Positions 10,857 through 22,956 are shown, counted from the first letter of the stretch. The stretch: 64,000 nucleotides of DNA from Plantago ovata (GCA_028274465.1 CM051455.1:69236985-69300984); one strand, 5' to 3'. Notes: a model not told the origin generated them from the sequence alone. Translations and numbers: made by a program.

Positions 10857-11532
10857 CATTGCTATTGGCTCCGACATTGAATACACAAAGACCAGTAATG
10901 AAGAAACCACTCAGAATGTAATCAGAAACATTCATGGTTGCTGAATTTTAAAGCTGGAAGACTTGCTGGTGAATGAGTTCTTTCCTACAGCCATATTGAA
11001 TCAAATGTTCAAATGGATTGAACTCAAGGTCCAAAGAAAGAAAAGGGAAGAATCCCTCCCAAGAAATATTGCTGGGAAATGGTTGAATCTTGAGGTCCAA
11101 GTAAGAAGAATTGCCATTGGTAAGACATACAAACAAGAACCAACTCTGATCAAACCACCTGGCATCGCTTACTACTCTGACCCAGTAACAAACAAAACAA
11201 AGAAGAGACTTGGATTGATTCCTTATGAGTAGTTCTATCTCACTGCTAAGGATCAGGAAGAAGATCTTCTCTGGCTAAGAAAGATTCATCCGAAAAGCAT
11301 TTCAGATACACAGCTTCTCCATGCTAGCCATTGGGGCATGCATTTGTGGGTAACTCGCTACATGGAAATGAATGCTGAAAAGCATCATCACACTGCCTGC
11401 AAAAATGCAAGAATTATTCAACTACAAGTCCGTAGGCTTCTGGAAAACTACGAAAAGGACTGTATTGAATTCACTACACTTGCTGAGAAGAGTGTAAGAG
11501 AGATTTTGAGAAAATCCTCTGGAAGAGCTTAA
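10857..11532 (+). pseudogene. Copia ORF2, C-terminal part
   Basis: This continues ORF2 after the solo LTR. It contains KLEDLLVNEFFPTAILNQM, a basic stretch, AYYSDPVTNK, and a final region with HASHWGMHLWVTRYMEMN ending at TAA 11530-11532. The reverse-strand copy in Cop3 aligns throughout (KLEDLLANDFFPTAVLNQM, AYYSDPLTKK, NWGMHLWVIHYKEMN). There is a TGA soon after the junction (HGC-stop), where Cop3 has a frameshift at the same place, and a TAG at 11230-11232 where Cop3 reads Tyr. The conserved C-terminus in two independently decayed copies indicates that this was a real protein domain. I do not recognise it. Confidence 0.75.
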
Positions 11533-11780
11533 CTCTCTGTAATAGTTCTGTTAAAGTTTTTATTTGCTGATTTTGTTTAGTTATCTCTGCTCTTTCCTGT
11601 AAACTTCTGAAAGATAACTATCAGCAATGAAGCTTTTGACTCTTATTGGTTTTTGATTATGCAATTTACTTATGCTTACTGTTTAATTATTCAAGTATGC
11701 TTGCATTAATCAACTGATTTATTCAACATCAGAAACCTCTAAAAGGGTAACAATTAATTTAGCCATGGATTGCTAACATC

Positions 11781-11793
11781 AAAAAGGGGGAAA
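11781..11793 (+). other. Cop1 polypurine tract
   Basis: AAAAAGGGGGAAA lies two bases before the LTR start (TGTTAGGAAAC). It is the usual primer site for plus-strand DNA synthesis. The 250 bases between the ORF2 stop and this tract have no visible coding content. Confidence 0.85.
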
Positions 11794-11958
11794 TTTGTTA
11801 GGAAACTTGTAATTTTGATGAGCAATTAACCATGCTAAATTAAGGAAAGTCCAGTAACTAGTACTCTTAAGGTCCATAGGAATTTAGAATTTTAAGGACA
11901 TTGTAAAAGAGGAACGTTTGCTGAAGACTTAGATTAGGTGCTAGATAAGGTATTTCTT

Positions 11959-12107
11959 TAGCGTATGATGTATTTTATTTTCTGAAAAGAAAATAACTTA
12001 TTGATGCTTTAGCTTATGATGTATCTTATTTTCTGAAAAGAAAATAACCTATTGAAGCATTTGCTGACGATGTACTTTGTTTTTACAAACAAACTATTGA
12101 AGCATTT
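11959..12107 (+). repeat. Three tandem units in copia LTR U3
   Basis: The units start at about 11959, 12010 and 12062. Each has a GATGTA..TT core and ends ATTGATGC or ATTGAAGC. The first two contain the 16-base TTTTCTGAAAAGAAAA, which can fold on itself. Tandem U3 repeats are often promoter or enhancer modules. Confidence 0.7.
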
Positions 12108-12535
12108 AGAAACCGCTCAGAATCTTGAAGATTATCGAAGATCTGAAGAGTTTGAGAACTCGAAGATCTGAAGACTTGAAGATTGCTGAAAGACTGGTAT
12201 CTACAAAGGCACGTCTTGCTCAGAAAGTGGAAACTTCAGCAATAGCATTGCATAAGTGAAAATCTGAAAGACAGAGTAGGTTGTGCTTGCTGAAACTGAG
12301 ACTAACCACTTGCTGATGGAACATATGTCACCCCTTGCTGAAAGTACTTGAATTTGCGCTCCAATGTTACTGTTTGAATTCTATTCAAATACGCATTAAA
12401 TGCAAAGCTTACACGTGAAGGACATGAAGACTAGAAGACAAACAAGGATGCTGCTGAAAGTACAAAAGCAAGATAGTGACATGTTAAGGATCAAAAGCCT
12501 TGGAATTTAAAATTCAAACGGCTCCTTTCTTGCAC

Positions 12536-12543
12536 TATAAATA
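12536..12543 (+). promoter_or_regulatory. TATA box of copia LTR
   Basis: TATAAATA in the context TGCACTATAAATAGAGG is conserved at 51758-51765 and 57017-57024 in the other LTRs of the family. It is the likely core promoter for genomic RNA. Confidence 0.8.
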
Positions 12544-13265
12544 GAGGTCATCCGGCGAAGAGTTGAAGTGTGTCAACAACGTGATCAAACTCTCACTTGT
12601 GCTTAAAACTCACATACCTTCAAGTACTCTTACTGCCATTGATCCGTCCCAAGACTTAAAGCTTGAAAAAGCTACTTGTGAAGAAGTAGAACAAACTCGG
12701 CTAAGAAATTAGTTAAGTGTTCTTTCTTTCGAACAAGAACAAGTCTTGACACCAGAAACAATCAAACTTGTTTACTGCAAATTATTCAAAGTTGTGTTTC
12801 TTAGATTACTTGTTGTAACTGAATAAGTTATAATTAACTTATCTCACCCCAAAACTCTCTAACTGAAAATACAACCTTTCAGGCGTGATATTCAGGGGGA
12901 ACTTAATCGAGCGTAGTTTTGCTGATTAAAAGTACCAAGTTTGGTGGAGAACAAGGTTGCGTTCTCTAGTTTAGGTTGGAGACAAAGCAAGTGTGCTTTG
13001 GTTTCTGTTGAATCGCTCTAGATAGGAGGTTGTAAGGAACCTCAATCATATCTTAGTGGATTCAGTCCTAGAAAGGACAAAGTGGATTAGCTGAGAGATT
13101 ACGCCACTCTCAGATACCACTATAAAAGTGTTTGTGTGATTTAGTTACTGTATTTAGTTTTCAGCAAATCATATCTGTCTGTACACAGTCACTCACTTCA
13201 CTTGCTGAAACCTTTACTTATTGAAAGAGCACTTATTGTATCAAAGACTTCCGCTCTTTGATTTT

Positions 13266-13373
13266 AAGTATCAGCAAACCAAGCTACTGTAAAGTAACTT
13301 ACGCTTGCTGAGAAATTTAAGTATCAGCAAACTCATTACTGAAAAGTAATAAGCACTTGCTGAGAAAGTTTCA
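13266..13373 (+). repeat. Two tandem hairpin units at the 3' end of the copia LTR
   Basis: Each roughly 54-base unit has the order ATCAGCAA, then a short TACTGNAAAGTA hairpin, then TTGCTGAGAAA. The outer arms CAGCAA and TTGCTG pair around the inner hairpin, giving two nested stem-loops in tandem. The same pair occurs at about 57741-57850. Confidence 0.65.
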
Positions 13374-13445
13374 AACGACGAAAGTTTGAAAAGACTATTC
13401 ACCCCCCCCCCTCTAGTCTTTTCTTGTTGTTTAAAGGGACCAACA

Positions 13446-14395
13446 ATCATGCATGAAGTACCCGGTTTTGCATAGAGATCTTTGATCAATGAATTGTCCA
13501 ATTGTGTTCCGTTATTATTCAACACTACGAAGATAGAGGTTTTAGATAGATCAAAGAAATAAAGCAATAACTCAAAGTATAATGCGCGATATAGCCATTA
13601 GCATAATTATTAACCCTTCGCTAAGAAATCACATACTATCACCAACGAGAAGTTTAGCTACTCATAGATGTCATGCAATCAACAGAAATCATAGCAAGAT
13701 TGAATGAAAACATGTTGAAAGATAAATAAATATAAATAGAAAAACTGTAAGATAAAATGTTACCAAAGGTTGTCAATCTCCGAAGAATCGCGATCTTACA
13801 AGCTCCAAAACGCTAAGAAAAAGTATCTCCTAAGCTAAGAATCCCCAGAACAGGCTCTGGAGAATTCCTACCTGAAACTAATGAGAAAGGTGAGAGAAAA
13901 GGCTTGGAAAAGTTTGAAAAACGGAGAAAACTGAGCAATTATATATAGTGATTCGGCAGGTGTGGGGCGAGTCGCCCCACACACCGGGCGATTCTCCTGG
14001 TGTGGGGCGATTTGCCCCTCGTCCCGGGCGACTCGCCCGGGACCTCCAGTCGGTTTTTTACGCGTTTTCGACGCGTTTTTGGATTTCTTTTCCTTTTCGG
14101 ACTCGGTTTTTGCCTTCTAGTGACCTTTTAGCCTTCAGACACGACCCCTAGACTTCAAATCCTATCCGGAATCTTCTAGATACTCCAATTAGTCCTTCGG
14201 AACACCAATTCCTTGTCTATTTCAATATAATTGCCCGGAAAACCTCGTTTTTCACCCAAAACCTGTAAAATACAAACTAGAGGGAAACGTGATACTATTC
14301 TAATAAAATGCACTAAAATATAGCTAAATTAACATAGAGGATAGCTAAAATAGGTGAAAAAGACTCAAATGAAAGTGTAAAATACACGTTGATCA
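13446..14395 (-). repeat. Gyp1 3' LTR, truncated by Cop1
   Basis: On the reverse strand it begins TGATCAACGTGTATTTTACAC (positions 14395 and down) and matches the Gyp1 5' LTR until the Cop1 junction. The missing portion, equivalent to 43307-43563, should lie on the other side of Cop1, outside the window. Its GC-rich palindromic block is at about 13960-14045. Confidence 0.9.
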
Positions 14396-16314
14396 AACTC
14401 CCAAACCGAAACTTTGCTTGTCCTCAAGCAACTAAGCTAGACTCTAATGCAAAAAACAATGCAATCAAAAAAAAAAAGGAGTCTCATGCCAAATGAAATG
14501 AACTAATCTATTGAATCTATCAAAAAACATATGAACAAAAACCATACAAATCATAACATGAATATAGGTTGAAGAATGCCTCGATTGACTCATACACATT
14601 CACATAAGCACTTATGTCAAGACAAGATAGCCTCTCGTAACATTCTCTACCTGGACCTAGTCAGTGACGACGTAAGGAAACATGTTAGAATACGAATGGT
14701 TGTCCCGTGCCTATGAAACTGAGGACTTACTGCTGTTCACCAAGTTAAGACTTTTCCTCAAAGAGGTCGAACCAATACTGGCTCTCATCAAACAAAGGAG
14801 GGTTCCCTAAAAAAGATAACACTCCCCTATTCTACCCATCTCTCAAGCTAAGCCTTAAGTTATTCACCACTTCCTGAATGGCAGGACGAGGGTGGTCTAG
14901 AACAGATGACACTCAAACAAAAAGACAAAAATTACAACACGATTACGAACATTACAAGAATTGAAAAATGAGACACAACACTTTGCTAAACTGCTTTTTG
15001 GCTTTTGTGGACCCTTCTTTGCTTTTTTTGGGGTCTTTTCTTTTTTCTTTTTTTTCTTTTCCAGTTTTCTTTTCTTTTTTTTTCTGGCATTTTTCTTCTT
15101 CCTTTTTTTTCGATTTTTTTTAGCCAGCAGTAGCACAACGATAAAGAAACTAAAATGACTCACAAACGACCTCCCCAAACCTATTCGAAAGAATAGATTG
15201 GAGTACAAAATTTACGAAAAAGAAAAATAAAAATAAACTCACAACACACACTAAAAAATGAAAAACAACTCTAATGAAAGCGTAACCCCCTCCCTAAACC
15301 TATTCGAAAGAATAGGTTGCAAACAAAGGATCACACAATCTCACACTACCTCCTTCGTAGGCATTTAGCAATCTCAAAGCAAGGTGAAGACTTGTTGCCT
15401 CTTAGGTACATAATTACTCGGGAAAACAACCATAAGACCCTAACATGCATCATCCTATTATAAAGGCCTTCGTGAACCGCAGTAGAGAAAACACCACTAA
15501 GTGATGTCGAGACTACCAAGCTTAACTAAGTGCAATACATAAATGTGACAAGCCAAGCGAGAAAAACCTCAAACAAATTCATAGAGATGAAGCATACGAT
15601 TAATGTCATAATTAGTTAATCTACCAATAAAAAAGTTCAAAAAATTTGGCAATAAACTCCACATAAAACATGCAAGACTATCCTAGGATGAATGTAGTGT
15701 ATGCAACTAAATACAAAGAAAGCAATAAACGTGCAAATGCAAGTGCAAACAAAAGGTTTCACGAGTAATCATAAGCAAAACAAGTATAGAAATACCCAAC
15801 GATTACCCCTCCCCAAACCTGAACGTCGTCGCTCGTCCCGAACGTCGAAAGTGGATTTAAGGTGAGAGCTAACTTGTACCTGTAACTTATAGGACTCAAA
15901 AAAACTCGTGAGAAACCAAAACGGGCGATAAAAGAAGTAAAAAGATCAATAATTTAGCATAATAGGAGAAAAATGGGGATCCGAACGAAAATCCGGACCT
16001 CCGGGTTTCTGGACACCCGGGGCGAACCGCCCCAGGTGGGGGCCGATTCGCCTGGGGCGTCCAGAACGTCCCAGGCGGCCTGGTCTTGCCAGGTGAATCG
16101 CCCCACATGGGGGGCGGTTCGCCTGGCATCTCCAGACTCCTGGAGACGCCTTTTTCCTCCCAAAACGCAATATTATCATCTTAAAACCTATTTTATCACC
16201 AAAAATATACGAAAAATAAATATGCATGCAATGCAAGAAAGCGATAAAACTCCGGGTTGCCTCCCGGATAGCGCCGTTGTTTAAAAAGTCTCTGACTCGA
16301 CTTCTTCGCGCTCC
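14396..16314 (-). other. Gyp1 noncoding tail
   Basis: I see no credible gene here. Reading leftward from the gag-protease stop, it holds an inverted repeat region (CCGGGTTGCCTCCCGG near 16253), a GC-rich palindromic block (16010-16136), a PPT-like stretch (CTCCCCAAACC near 15810), the twin hairpins (15297-15318 and 15178-15199), a long pyrimidine tract (about 15000-15120), a hairpin TTGCTTG/CAAGCAA with an AGGA loop (14414-14431) and the polypurine tract (14398-14407). It is homologous to the tails of Gyp2, Gyp4 and Gyp5. Confidence 0.75.
15178..15318 (-). repeat. Twin AACCTATTC hairpins, Gyp1 tail
   Basis: Two inverted repeats of the form AACCTATTC-N4-GAATAGGTT lie at 15178-15199 (one stem mismatch) and 15297-15318. 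On the element strand each is followed by a PPT-like GGTTTNGGGAG. Confidence 0.75.
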
Positions 16315-17149
16315 TTAGGTCTTGCCCTTACGGGTACTAGACTTCCCCTTCATTGATCTCTTCCTCATACCTATTACCTGAGAATGAGAATGGACATACA
16401 CAGCAAGACCAAAATAGTTAATAGTATGAGAAGAATTAAAGCGAGGACTAGGATCAGATATGGCTCGCAACACATGTTGCTTGCCATCCACCTCAATCGT
16501 GCAAGTTCTTCGGTAGATGTCGATTATGGAGCGTAGATTGGTCAAGAAGGTTTGCCCCAAGAGAACGACATCACTCATCCCAGGTGTAGACGTCGGCATC
16601 ACAACGAAATTGGTGTACACAGAAGCTTCACCAATCTTAACCAATACATTCTTCACAATGCCTTCGGGTCGTACAAAGGATCCATCCGCTAGTTGCACAA
16701 TGGCCTTATGCTTCGAAAGTTCTCCAAGGCCACTCTTCTCAAACACATTCATGGGTAGCACATTCGAGTAAGATCCCGTATCTAGTGTAGCACGGACGTC
16801 ATCGAGACTACCAATCCCAACCTTAACATCAAAGCTATCAGGAATTGGTTCAGGATCCTTAGGTTCTTCATTACTTACGTTGAGTCCCAGATCTTTATCT
16901 TCCTCCTTGGACAATGGAGGCTCGTCTTTTGCACCACACTCGCACGCAGCAACTTGCTTAATGGTGATTTCCACCGGAAGATCTCCCACCAAGTTGATCG
17001 ACATAGACCTCTCAGTGTTGCTATGTAACTTCTCCTGCTCGCTACTGCTCTAGATTCCAATTGATCCAGACGAGCATTGATCTTCGTCGAATCCTCCTCC
17101 TATCTCTTCAAAAACACTTGGGTGAAATCCATCAATTTCTGTAGATTAT
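16315..17149 (-). pseudogene. Gyp1 gag-protease, C-terminal piece with retroviral-type aspartic protease
   Basis: This piece contains the protease. The active site ATLDTGSYSNVLP (DTG at 16774-16782) is followed by KAIVQLADGSFVRPEG, a flap-like VYTNFVVMP region, and LLGQTFLTNLRSIIDIYRRTCTIEVDGKQHVL. The protease would process the gag polyprotein in particles. The reading frame is intact over about 229 residues, and the catalytic DTG is preserved. At 17149 it is cut by Gyp2; the preceding part continues at 34387 with matching sequence (CTGTAGAT / ATCCAAGAG). No RT follows the protease, unlike in autonomous gypsy elements. Confidence 0.88.
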
Positions 17150-18402
17150 TGATGAATGTGTATTTTACACTTTCATTTGAGTCTTTTTCCCCTATTTTAG
17201 CTATCCTCTATGTTAATTTAGCTATATTTTAGTGCATTTTATTAGAATAGTGTCACGTTTCCCTTTAGTTTTTATTTTACAGGTTTTGGTTGAAAAACGA
17301 GGATTTCCGGGCAATTATATTGAAGTTGACAAGGAATTGGTGTTCCAGAAGCCTAACTGGAGTCTCTGAAGGTTTCCGGATAGGATTTGAAGTCTAGGTG
17401 TAGAATCTGGAGGTTAGAAGGCCACTAGAAGTCAGAAACCGAGTCCGAAAAGGGGAAAAATCCAAAAACGCGTCGAAAACGCGTAAATTCCCGAAAAATA
17501 CTCCCGGACGAATCGCCCGGGATGTGGGGCGAATCGCCCCGCACCAGGCGACTCTCCCGGTGTGTGGGGCCCTTCGCCCCACACGATTTTGAAGCCTATA
17601 TATAGTTGCTCAGTTTTTCTCCGATTTTCATACTTTTCCAGACCTATTCTCTCACCTTTCTCTGTAGTTTTAGGTAGGAACTTTCCAGAGCCTGTTCTGG
17701 GGGTTCATAGCTTAGGAGATACTTTTTCATAGCAGTTTGGAGCTTGTAAGATCGTGATTCTTCGGAGACTGACAACCTTCGGTAACATTGTATCTTACAG
17801 TTTTTCTACTTATTTTTATATATCTTTCAACATGTTTTCTTCTATGATTTCTGTTGATTGCATGACAACTATGTGTAGCTAAACTTCTCGTTGGTGATAG
17901 TATGTGAATTCTTAGCGAAGGGTTGATAATTATGCTAATGGCTATATCGCGCATTATACTCCGTGTTGTTGCTTTATTTCTTTGATCTATCTAAATCTCC
18001 ATATTCGTATTGTTGATTAATTATTGCACACAATTGGACAATTCATTGGTCTTCGACCTATCTAAATCTTTAGCTTCGTAGTCTTTGATAATTGCAACAG
18101 GACAATTCATTGATCAAAGATCTCCATGCAAAACCGAGGAATTTATGCATGATTATTAACCCGTTATGCTTTGAAGGACCATACTATCACCAATCTCCAT
18201 TATCTGTTAAGAAAAACCTTTGCTAAACCGTCTGCTGTTTTATATTCTCAAATTAGATTTGATAAATCTAGTTATAGTCCTTAGAGATCGACACTCGAGG
18301 TTATTCTACTGCTACACTACGGTTTTCGTTGTAGTTGTGAATTGCCTTTGCTTAATTAACAAATTTATTTGATAATCGGAACCGACAATTCCAGCATCAT
18401 CA
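17150..18402 (+). repeat. Gyp2 5' LTR
   Basis: This 1253-base LTR starts TGATGAATG and ends CATCATCA. A block of GC-rich palindromes (about 17500-17585) lies directly before TATATATA (17597-17604). The downstream two-thirds is AT-rich with no coding content. Confidence 0.93.
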
Positions 18403-18405
18403 AAT

Positions 18406-18423
18406 TGGCGCCGTTGCCGGGGA
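18406..18423 (+). other. Gyp2 primer binding site (tRNA-Asp)
   Basis: TGGCGCCGTTGCCGGGGA, three bases after the LTR, is complementary to the 3' end of plant tRNA-Asp, the primer typical of Athila/Tat gypsy elements. Confidence 0.85.
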
Positions 18424-18547
18424 CTATACTCCTTTTTTCTATTTAATTTGTTTATATTTTCAGCATTCAATTCCTAGTTCTAGTAGTTTTAGTTTTCCTT
18501 TTTAATCTCTCTCTGATACTGCTTTCCTAGTCTGTTACAGATAGTGT

Positions 18548-20698
18548 ATGCCATATACACGATCTAGAGGAACACTGCTTGCTGATTCAATTGTTGAGAT
18601 CAACAGAGTCTACCACCAAAGAAGGCGACTACTTCAAAGGCGTGAGCTAGAGGAAATAGAGGATACCGATTTCTCTGAATCTCTACACAGTCTTTTCAAG
18701 GAAATCGACGGAATGGCAGAAGCTAGACCACTGAAAGCATGGGTTCAACCCTCCAAGGATCGTCTGAGGGGACCGACGATTGTTCTTTCGTCTGCAACTC
18801 GAGATCTGGAAATCAAGAACCACGCATTCCAACAACTTCCGAGGTTCTATGGCTTATCAAGGGAAGATGTGATGGGGTACTTGCACGATATCGATGATTT
18901 CGTCAACCAACTCCCACGACCCGGAGCTGAAATAACAACGGATGAGTTGAGAATGAAGGTTTTTGCTATGGGACTTGGCGACAGAGCCAAGTCATGGTTG
19001 AGTTCTCTACCAGCAGGCTCGCTGGACACTTGGGAGAAGGTTTTTTCAGTTTTCATGGAAAAATACTTACCTCCCACCTTGACTACCGCGCTAAAGGCGC
19101 AAATCACTGGATTCAAGCAGGACTATGATGAGACCATCTACACCGCGTTTGAGAGATTCCAAGATCTCACGAACAAGTGCCCTCACCATGGTTTTGAGCT
19201 TTCTGACCTAGTCCAACACTTCTACAATGGGCTAACCTTCGAGAACCAACAAGTGGTGGATTTCCAATGCCGAGGCAATGTTTGGGAGGAAACCGCGGAA
19301 GCCGTCTTGGCAGTTTTCGAAAGGCTTGCTAAGGGTTCGAAGTTCAAGGACCCAAGGGCAATGGTTAGGAGACGTGGACCTGAAGCTCCACCGACTTAAG
19401 AAGCCCCTATGTATAGGGGGAATGGGGATCAATTCGAGTGCTTTACCAATGAATTGAAGCAAGTCCTCAAGAGCGCCACTGGAACAACTGTCTCAAATGA
19501 AGTTTGCCGAATATGCAAGAACTATGGACATGGAGCTCATATGTGTAGATCGGAGCTTGCATATGATGATGGCAACTGGGCTCAAGGAGGTGAAGAGGAA
19601 TCCTTTGCTACGGAGTTTGGTACTCAAGAAGCTAGCTACGGACAAGATGGTAGGAATCCTCGAGGTGGATTTTGGAGAAGAGGGTTCCGAAACAATCAAG
19701 GATATGCACCAGCTAGCCAAACTTATGGCCCTAACCAAGACCGTAGTAGGCTTAACTATGGTAATGATCACTGCGAAAACCCCGCTTCGAAAGAGCAACC
19801 AAAGTCGAAGTCGGCTCAACTGATGGAGAACTTGCAAAAGATGGTTGATCACACCCAAAGTTTTCTCAAACGTTATGAAGAAGATTCCGAGAAGACTAGG
19901 GCAAGACTTGATAGGTTGGAAGAGAGCACTAGGCTTGCCCAACAAAAGATGCAAGACTTGATCGACCGAGGAGCAAGTAGGGAACAAGGCAAGCTGCCTA
20001 GCAACACTGAGAAGTCGATGTCCATTACCTTGGCTGGTGATCTGCCTGTCAAAATCACCATCAAGAAGGTTGCTAAGTGCGATTGTTGCAAGAAGGAAGA
20101 ACCTCCACAGGCTAAGGAAGAAGAGAAGGTCCTTAGTTCTGACGAGAGTGAAGAGGAGCAAGAGGATCCCGAGCCACTCCCTCAAAGTTTCGATATTAAG
20201 GTTGGGAATTGTGAGCTTGAAGATGTTCGTGCCACACTAGACACGGGATCCTACTCTAATGTGCTCCCTTTGAATGTGTTTGAGAAGAGTAGCCTTGGAA
20301 AACTATCTGAGCATAAGGCTATTGTGCAAGTGGCGGATGGATCCTTTGTGAGACCCGAAGGCGTTGTGAAGAATGTATTGGTCAAGATTGGTGAAACTTC
20401 TGTATACACCAATTTTGTAGTTATGCCGGCGTCTACACCTGGGACGGGGGATGTCAGTCTCTTGGGGCGAACGTTCTTGACTAAGCTACGCTCCATGATG
20501 GACATCTACCAAAGAACTTGCACTATTGAGGTTGATGGCAAGCGACATGTGTTGCGAGCCATATCTGATCCGCCAGATACTTCTCACACTACTCACTACT
20601 GTGGTCTTGCAGCCTATGTTCATTCTTATTCACAGGTTCGTGGCATGAGGAGGAGATCCATGAAGGGGAAGTCTAGTACCCTCAAGAAGAAGAGCTAG
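18548..20698 (+). pseudogene. Gyp2 gag-protease polyprotein (one internal stop)
   Basis: The ATG is at 18548. Residues about 60-265 form the retrotransposon gag capsid region (FYGLSREDVMGYL, VFAMGLGDRAKSWLSSLP, NKCPHHGFELSDLVQHFYNGL). A CCHC zinc knuckle, CRICKNYGHGAHMC, lies at 19505-19546, followed by a Lys/Glu-rich linker with coiled-coil character and an aspartic protease with DTG at 20240-20248 (ATLDTGSYSNVLP). A single TAA at 19397-19399 interrupts the frame where Gyp4 has CAA. Otherwise the frame is open to TAG at 20696-20698, making this the best preserved gypsy gene in the window. It has no RT or integrase after the protease. The start was chosen because it is the first ATG after the primer site and Gyp4 has the matching ATG. 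Confidence 0.9.
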
Positions 20699-21290
20699 GC
20701 GCAGACAGGAGTCAAGTCAAAGACTTTAAACAATGGCGCTATCCGGGAGGCAACCCGGAGTATTTATCGCTTTCTTTACCGCTTTATTGCATGCATTCAT
20801 ACTTGAACAATTTGCTTTTCATATGTGAATTTGTTCGTATCTGTGTCGTATGTGCTTATGTTATGTTTGAGTGAGATTTTTCGAGTGGTTTTATGAGGAA
20901 ATTGGTTTCGGGGATTAAAAACCGCATTTTTGGTCGAAGATTTCGTCTCCCCGCCTCAGGAGGTGGGGGGCGAATCGCCCCCATAGGGGGCGAATCGCTC
21001 CACGAGTCCAGAGCGCGCGCGCGGGGCGATTTGCCCCACATACGGGGCGACTCGCCCCACGGACTCTGCAGCTTAAAAACGCGAGAAACCCCTTTTTCAG
21101 CTCATTTTCTTCATTGTCTCCTCTTCCTTCTTCCCAAAATCCGAAAAAAGCTTAAATATTTCAATCTTTCATAACTTCTTCATTATTCCATCAAATTGTG
21201 TGTTCTTTAGCTTCAATCGAAGCCCGTTACGTGCTCTTTCTTTTCATCCGAACAGATTTCACCCTAGTGCATTCGTTTTCCAGATCTGAG
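20699..21290 (+). other. Gyp2 post-protease leader with GC palindromes
   Basis: This is noncoding. It begins with an inverted repeat around a CCGGGAGGCAACCCGG core (about 20742-20757), then a GC-rich block (20950-21062) of GGGGCGANTCGCCCC-type palindromes, then a CT-rich stretch that ends in a predicted splice donor (ATCTGAG/GTATC). The same order is seen in Gyp4 and Gyp6. Confidence 0.7.
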
Positions 21291-21680
21291 GTATCTTCTT
21301 ATGAACCCTAAATTTTCAAATTTGGGGTTTTTTTAATTTGAGCTTCAATTAGGCTTATATGATGCATGGGTAGGTTGTTTGTGTGATTAGCAGCATTATT
21401 TACTATCAATTGCATTCTCAATTATGCTTGGATTGTTGATTTGGAAATTTTGCTACTAGATGATATATCTTGTTATGCAATATATCTTTTTCTTTGATTC
21501 CTTGCATATGATTGTGTTTATTGATGTAATGATGATGGATTTGATGGTAGGATGCATAATTGTTGAGTATGAGGATTTATGTTGATAGATTTTTTCGCTT
21601 CTATGGTATGAATTGAGCCTTGTTATTTAGGTTATTGGTTGTTTAGCAAGAGCATAATGTGATGTATTGCATGTAGTAGT

Positions 21681-22953
21681 TGATGAATGTGTATTTTACA
21701 CTTTCATTTGAGTCTTTTTCACCTATTTTAGCTATCCTCTATGTTAATTTAGCTATATTTTAGTGCATTTTATTAGAATAGTGTCACGTTTCCCTTTAGA
21801 TTTTATTTTACAGGTTTTGGTTGAAATTCGAGGATTTCCGGGCAATTATATTGAAGTTGACAAGGAATTGGTGTTCCAGAAGCCTATTTGGAGTATCTGA
21901 AGGTTTCCGGATAGGATGTGGAGTCTAGGGGTCGAATCTGGAGGTTAGAAGGCCACTAGAAGTCAGAAATCGAGTCCGAAAAGGGGAAGAAATCCAAAAA
22001 CGCGTCGAAAACGCGGAATTCCGCGAGATATTCTCTGGGGCGAACCGCCCGGTGTGTGGGGCGAACCGCCCCACAGTATTTCGAGGCCTATATATAGTTG
22101 CTCAGTTTTCTTCGAAAATCATACTTTTCCAGACCTACTTTCTCACCTCTCTCTGTAGTTTTAGGTAGGAACTTCCCAGAGCCTGTTCTGGGGGTTCGTA
22201 GCTTAGGGGATACTTTTCCATAGCAGTTTGGAGCTCGTAGGATCGCAATTCTTCGGAGATTGACAACCTTCGGTAACATTGTATCTTACAGTTTATTCTA
22301 CTTATTCTTATTTATCTTTCAACATGTTTTCTTCTATGATTTATGTTGATTGCATGCCTATTATGAGTAGCTAAACTTATCGTTGGTGGTAGTATGTGAA
22401 TTCTTAGCGAAGGGAAGATAATCATTCTAATGGCTATATCGCGCATTATACTCTGTGTTATTGCTTTATTTCGTTGATCAGGCTCAGCCTAAATTCTCGT
22501 ATGTTGTATTAATTATTATGCACAATTGGACCCTCGTCGACCTGTACGCGAGTTTATCTTCGTAGTGTTGAATAATTACGGAACACATTAGGACAATAGT
22601 GATTGACTTGTCAGACCCATTATCTTCGTAGTGCTTAATAATTGCAACAGGACACTAGATTGATCAAAGATCTCCATGCAAGACCGAGGAATTTATGCAT
22701 GATTATCGACCCGTTATGCTTTGAAGGATCATACTATCACCAATCTCCATTATCTGTTAGAAAAACCCCTTGCTATTACGTCTGTTGTTTTATATTCTCT
22801 TGTTAAATAGATAAAGCTAGTTATAGTCCTGAGAGAACGACACTCGAGTCATTCTACTGCTACACTACGGTTTTCGTTGTAGTTGTGGATTGCCTTTGGC
22901 TAAATAACAAATATTATTTGACTGAACCGGAACCGACAAATCCACGTTCATCA
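21681..22953 (+). repeat. Gyp3 5' LTR
   Basis: This 1273-base LTR of the Gyp family starts TGATGAATG and ends CGTTCATCA. It has a short GC palindrome block (about 22034-22076) and TATATATA near 22089. Confidence 0.92.
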
Positions 22954-22956
22954 AAT

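Larger units (their letters stand above)
1..13445 (+). mobile_element. Cop1: SIRE-like Ty1/copia retrotransposon, 5' part outside window
   Basis: Its order is pol (integrase end, RT, RNase H), a spacer with a hairpin array, a long second ORF, a polypurine tract and a 3' LTR ending in CA at 13445. The pol-then-ORF2 order is typical of the SIRE/Maximus copia lineage; the lineage name is inferred from architecture. It lies inside the 3' LTR of Gyp1, because the sequence after 13445 matches the middle of the Gyp1 5' LTR (near 43564). The target duplication would begin ATCAT at 13446, but its partner is outside the window. A solo gypsy LTR interrupts ORF2, and an assembly gap creates an apparent internal duplication. 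It cannot be autonomous as it stands: pol has a stop codon and an altered RT active site. Confidence 0.9.
11796..13445 (+). repeat. Cop1 3' LTR
   Basis: This 1650-base LTR begins TGTTAGGAAAC and ends GGGACCAACA. It is nearly identical to the Cop4 5' LTR (56280-57927). It has a TATAAATA box at 12536-12543, three tandem units of about 46-52 bp in U3 (11959-12107; two contain TTTTCTGAAAAGAAAA), GA-rich GAAGATCTGAAGACTTGAAG repeats near 12125-12195, and two tandem hairpin units near the 3' end (13266-13373). Confidence 0.93.

Noticed and set aside
5055..11532. Copia ORF2 as a true envelope gene
   Set aside because: I see no signal peptide, transmembrane segment or fusion-peptide-like stretch. 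It has basic nuclear-localisation-like clusters and coiled-coil regions instead.
14897..15208. Lys-rich or Phe-rich reading frames in the tail
   Set aside because: These are translations of a pyrimidine/purine tract of low complexity that also occurs near 28800, 32450 and 40460.
18406..18423. Part of a tRNA-Asp gene
   Set aside because: Only the 18 bases complementary to the tRNA 3' end are present, directly after an LTR, which is a primer binding site.
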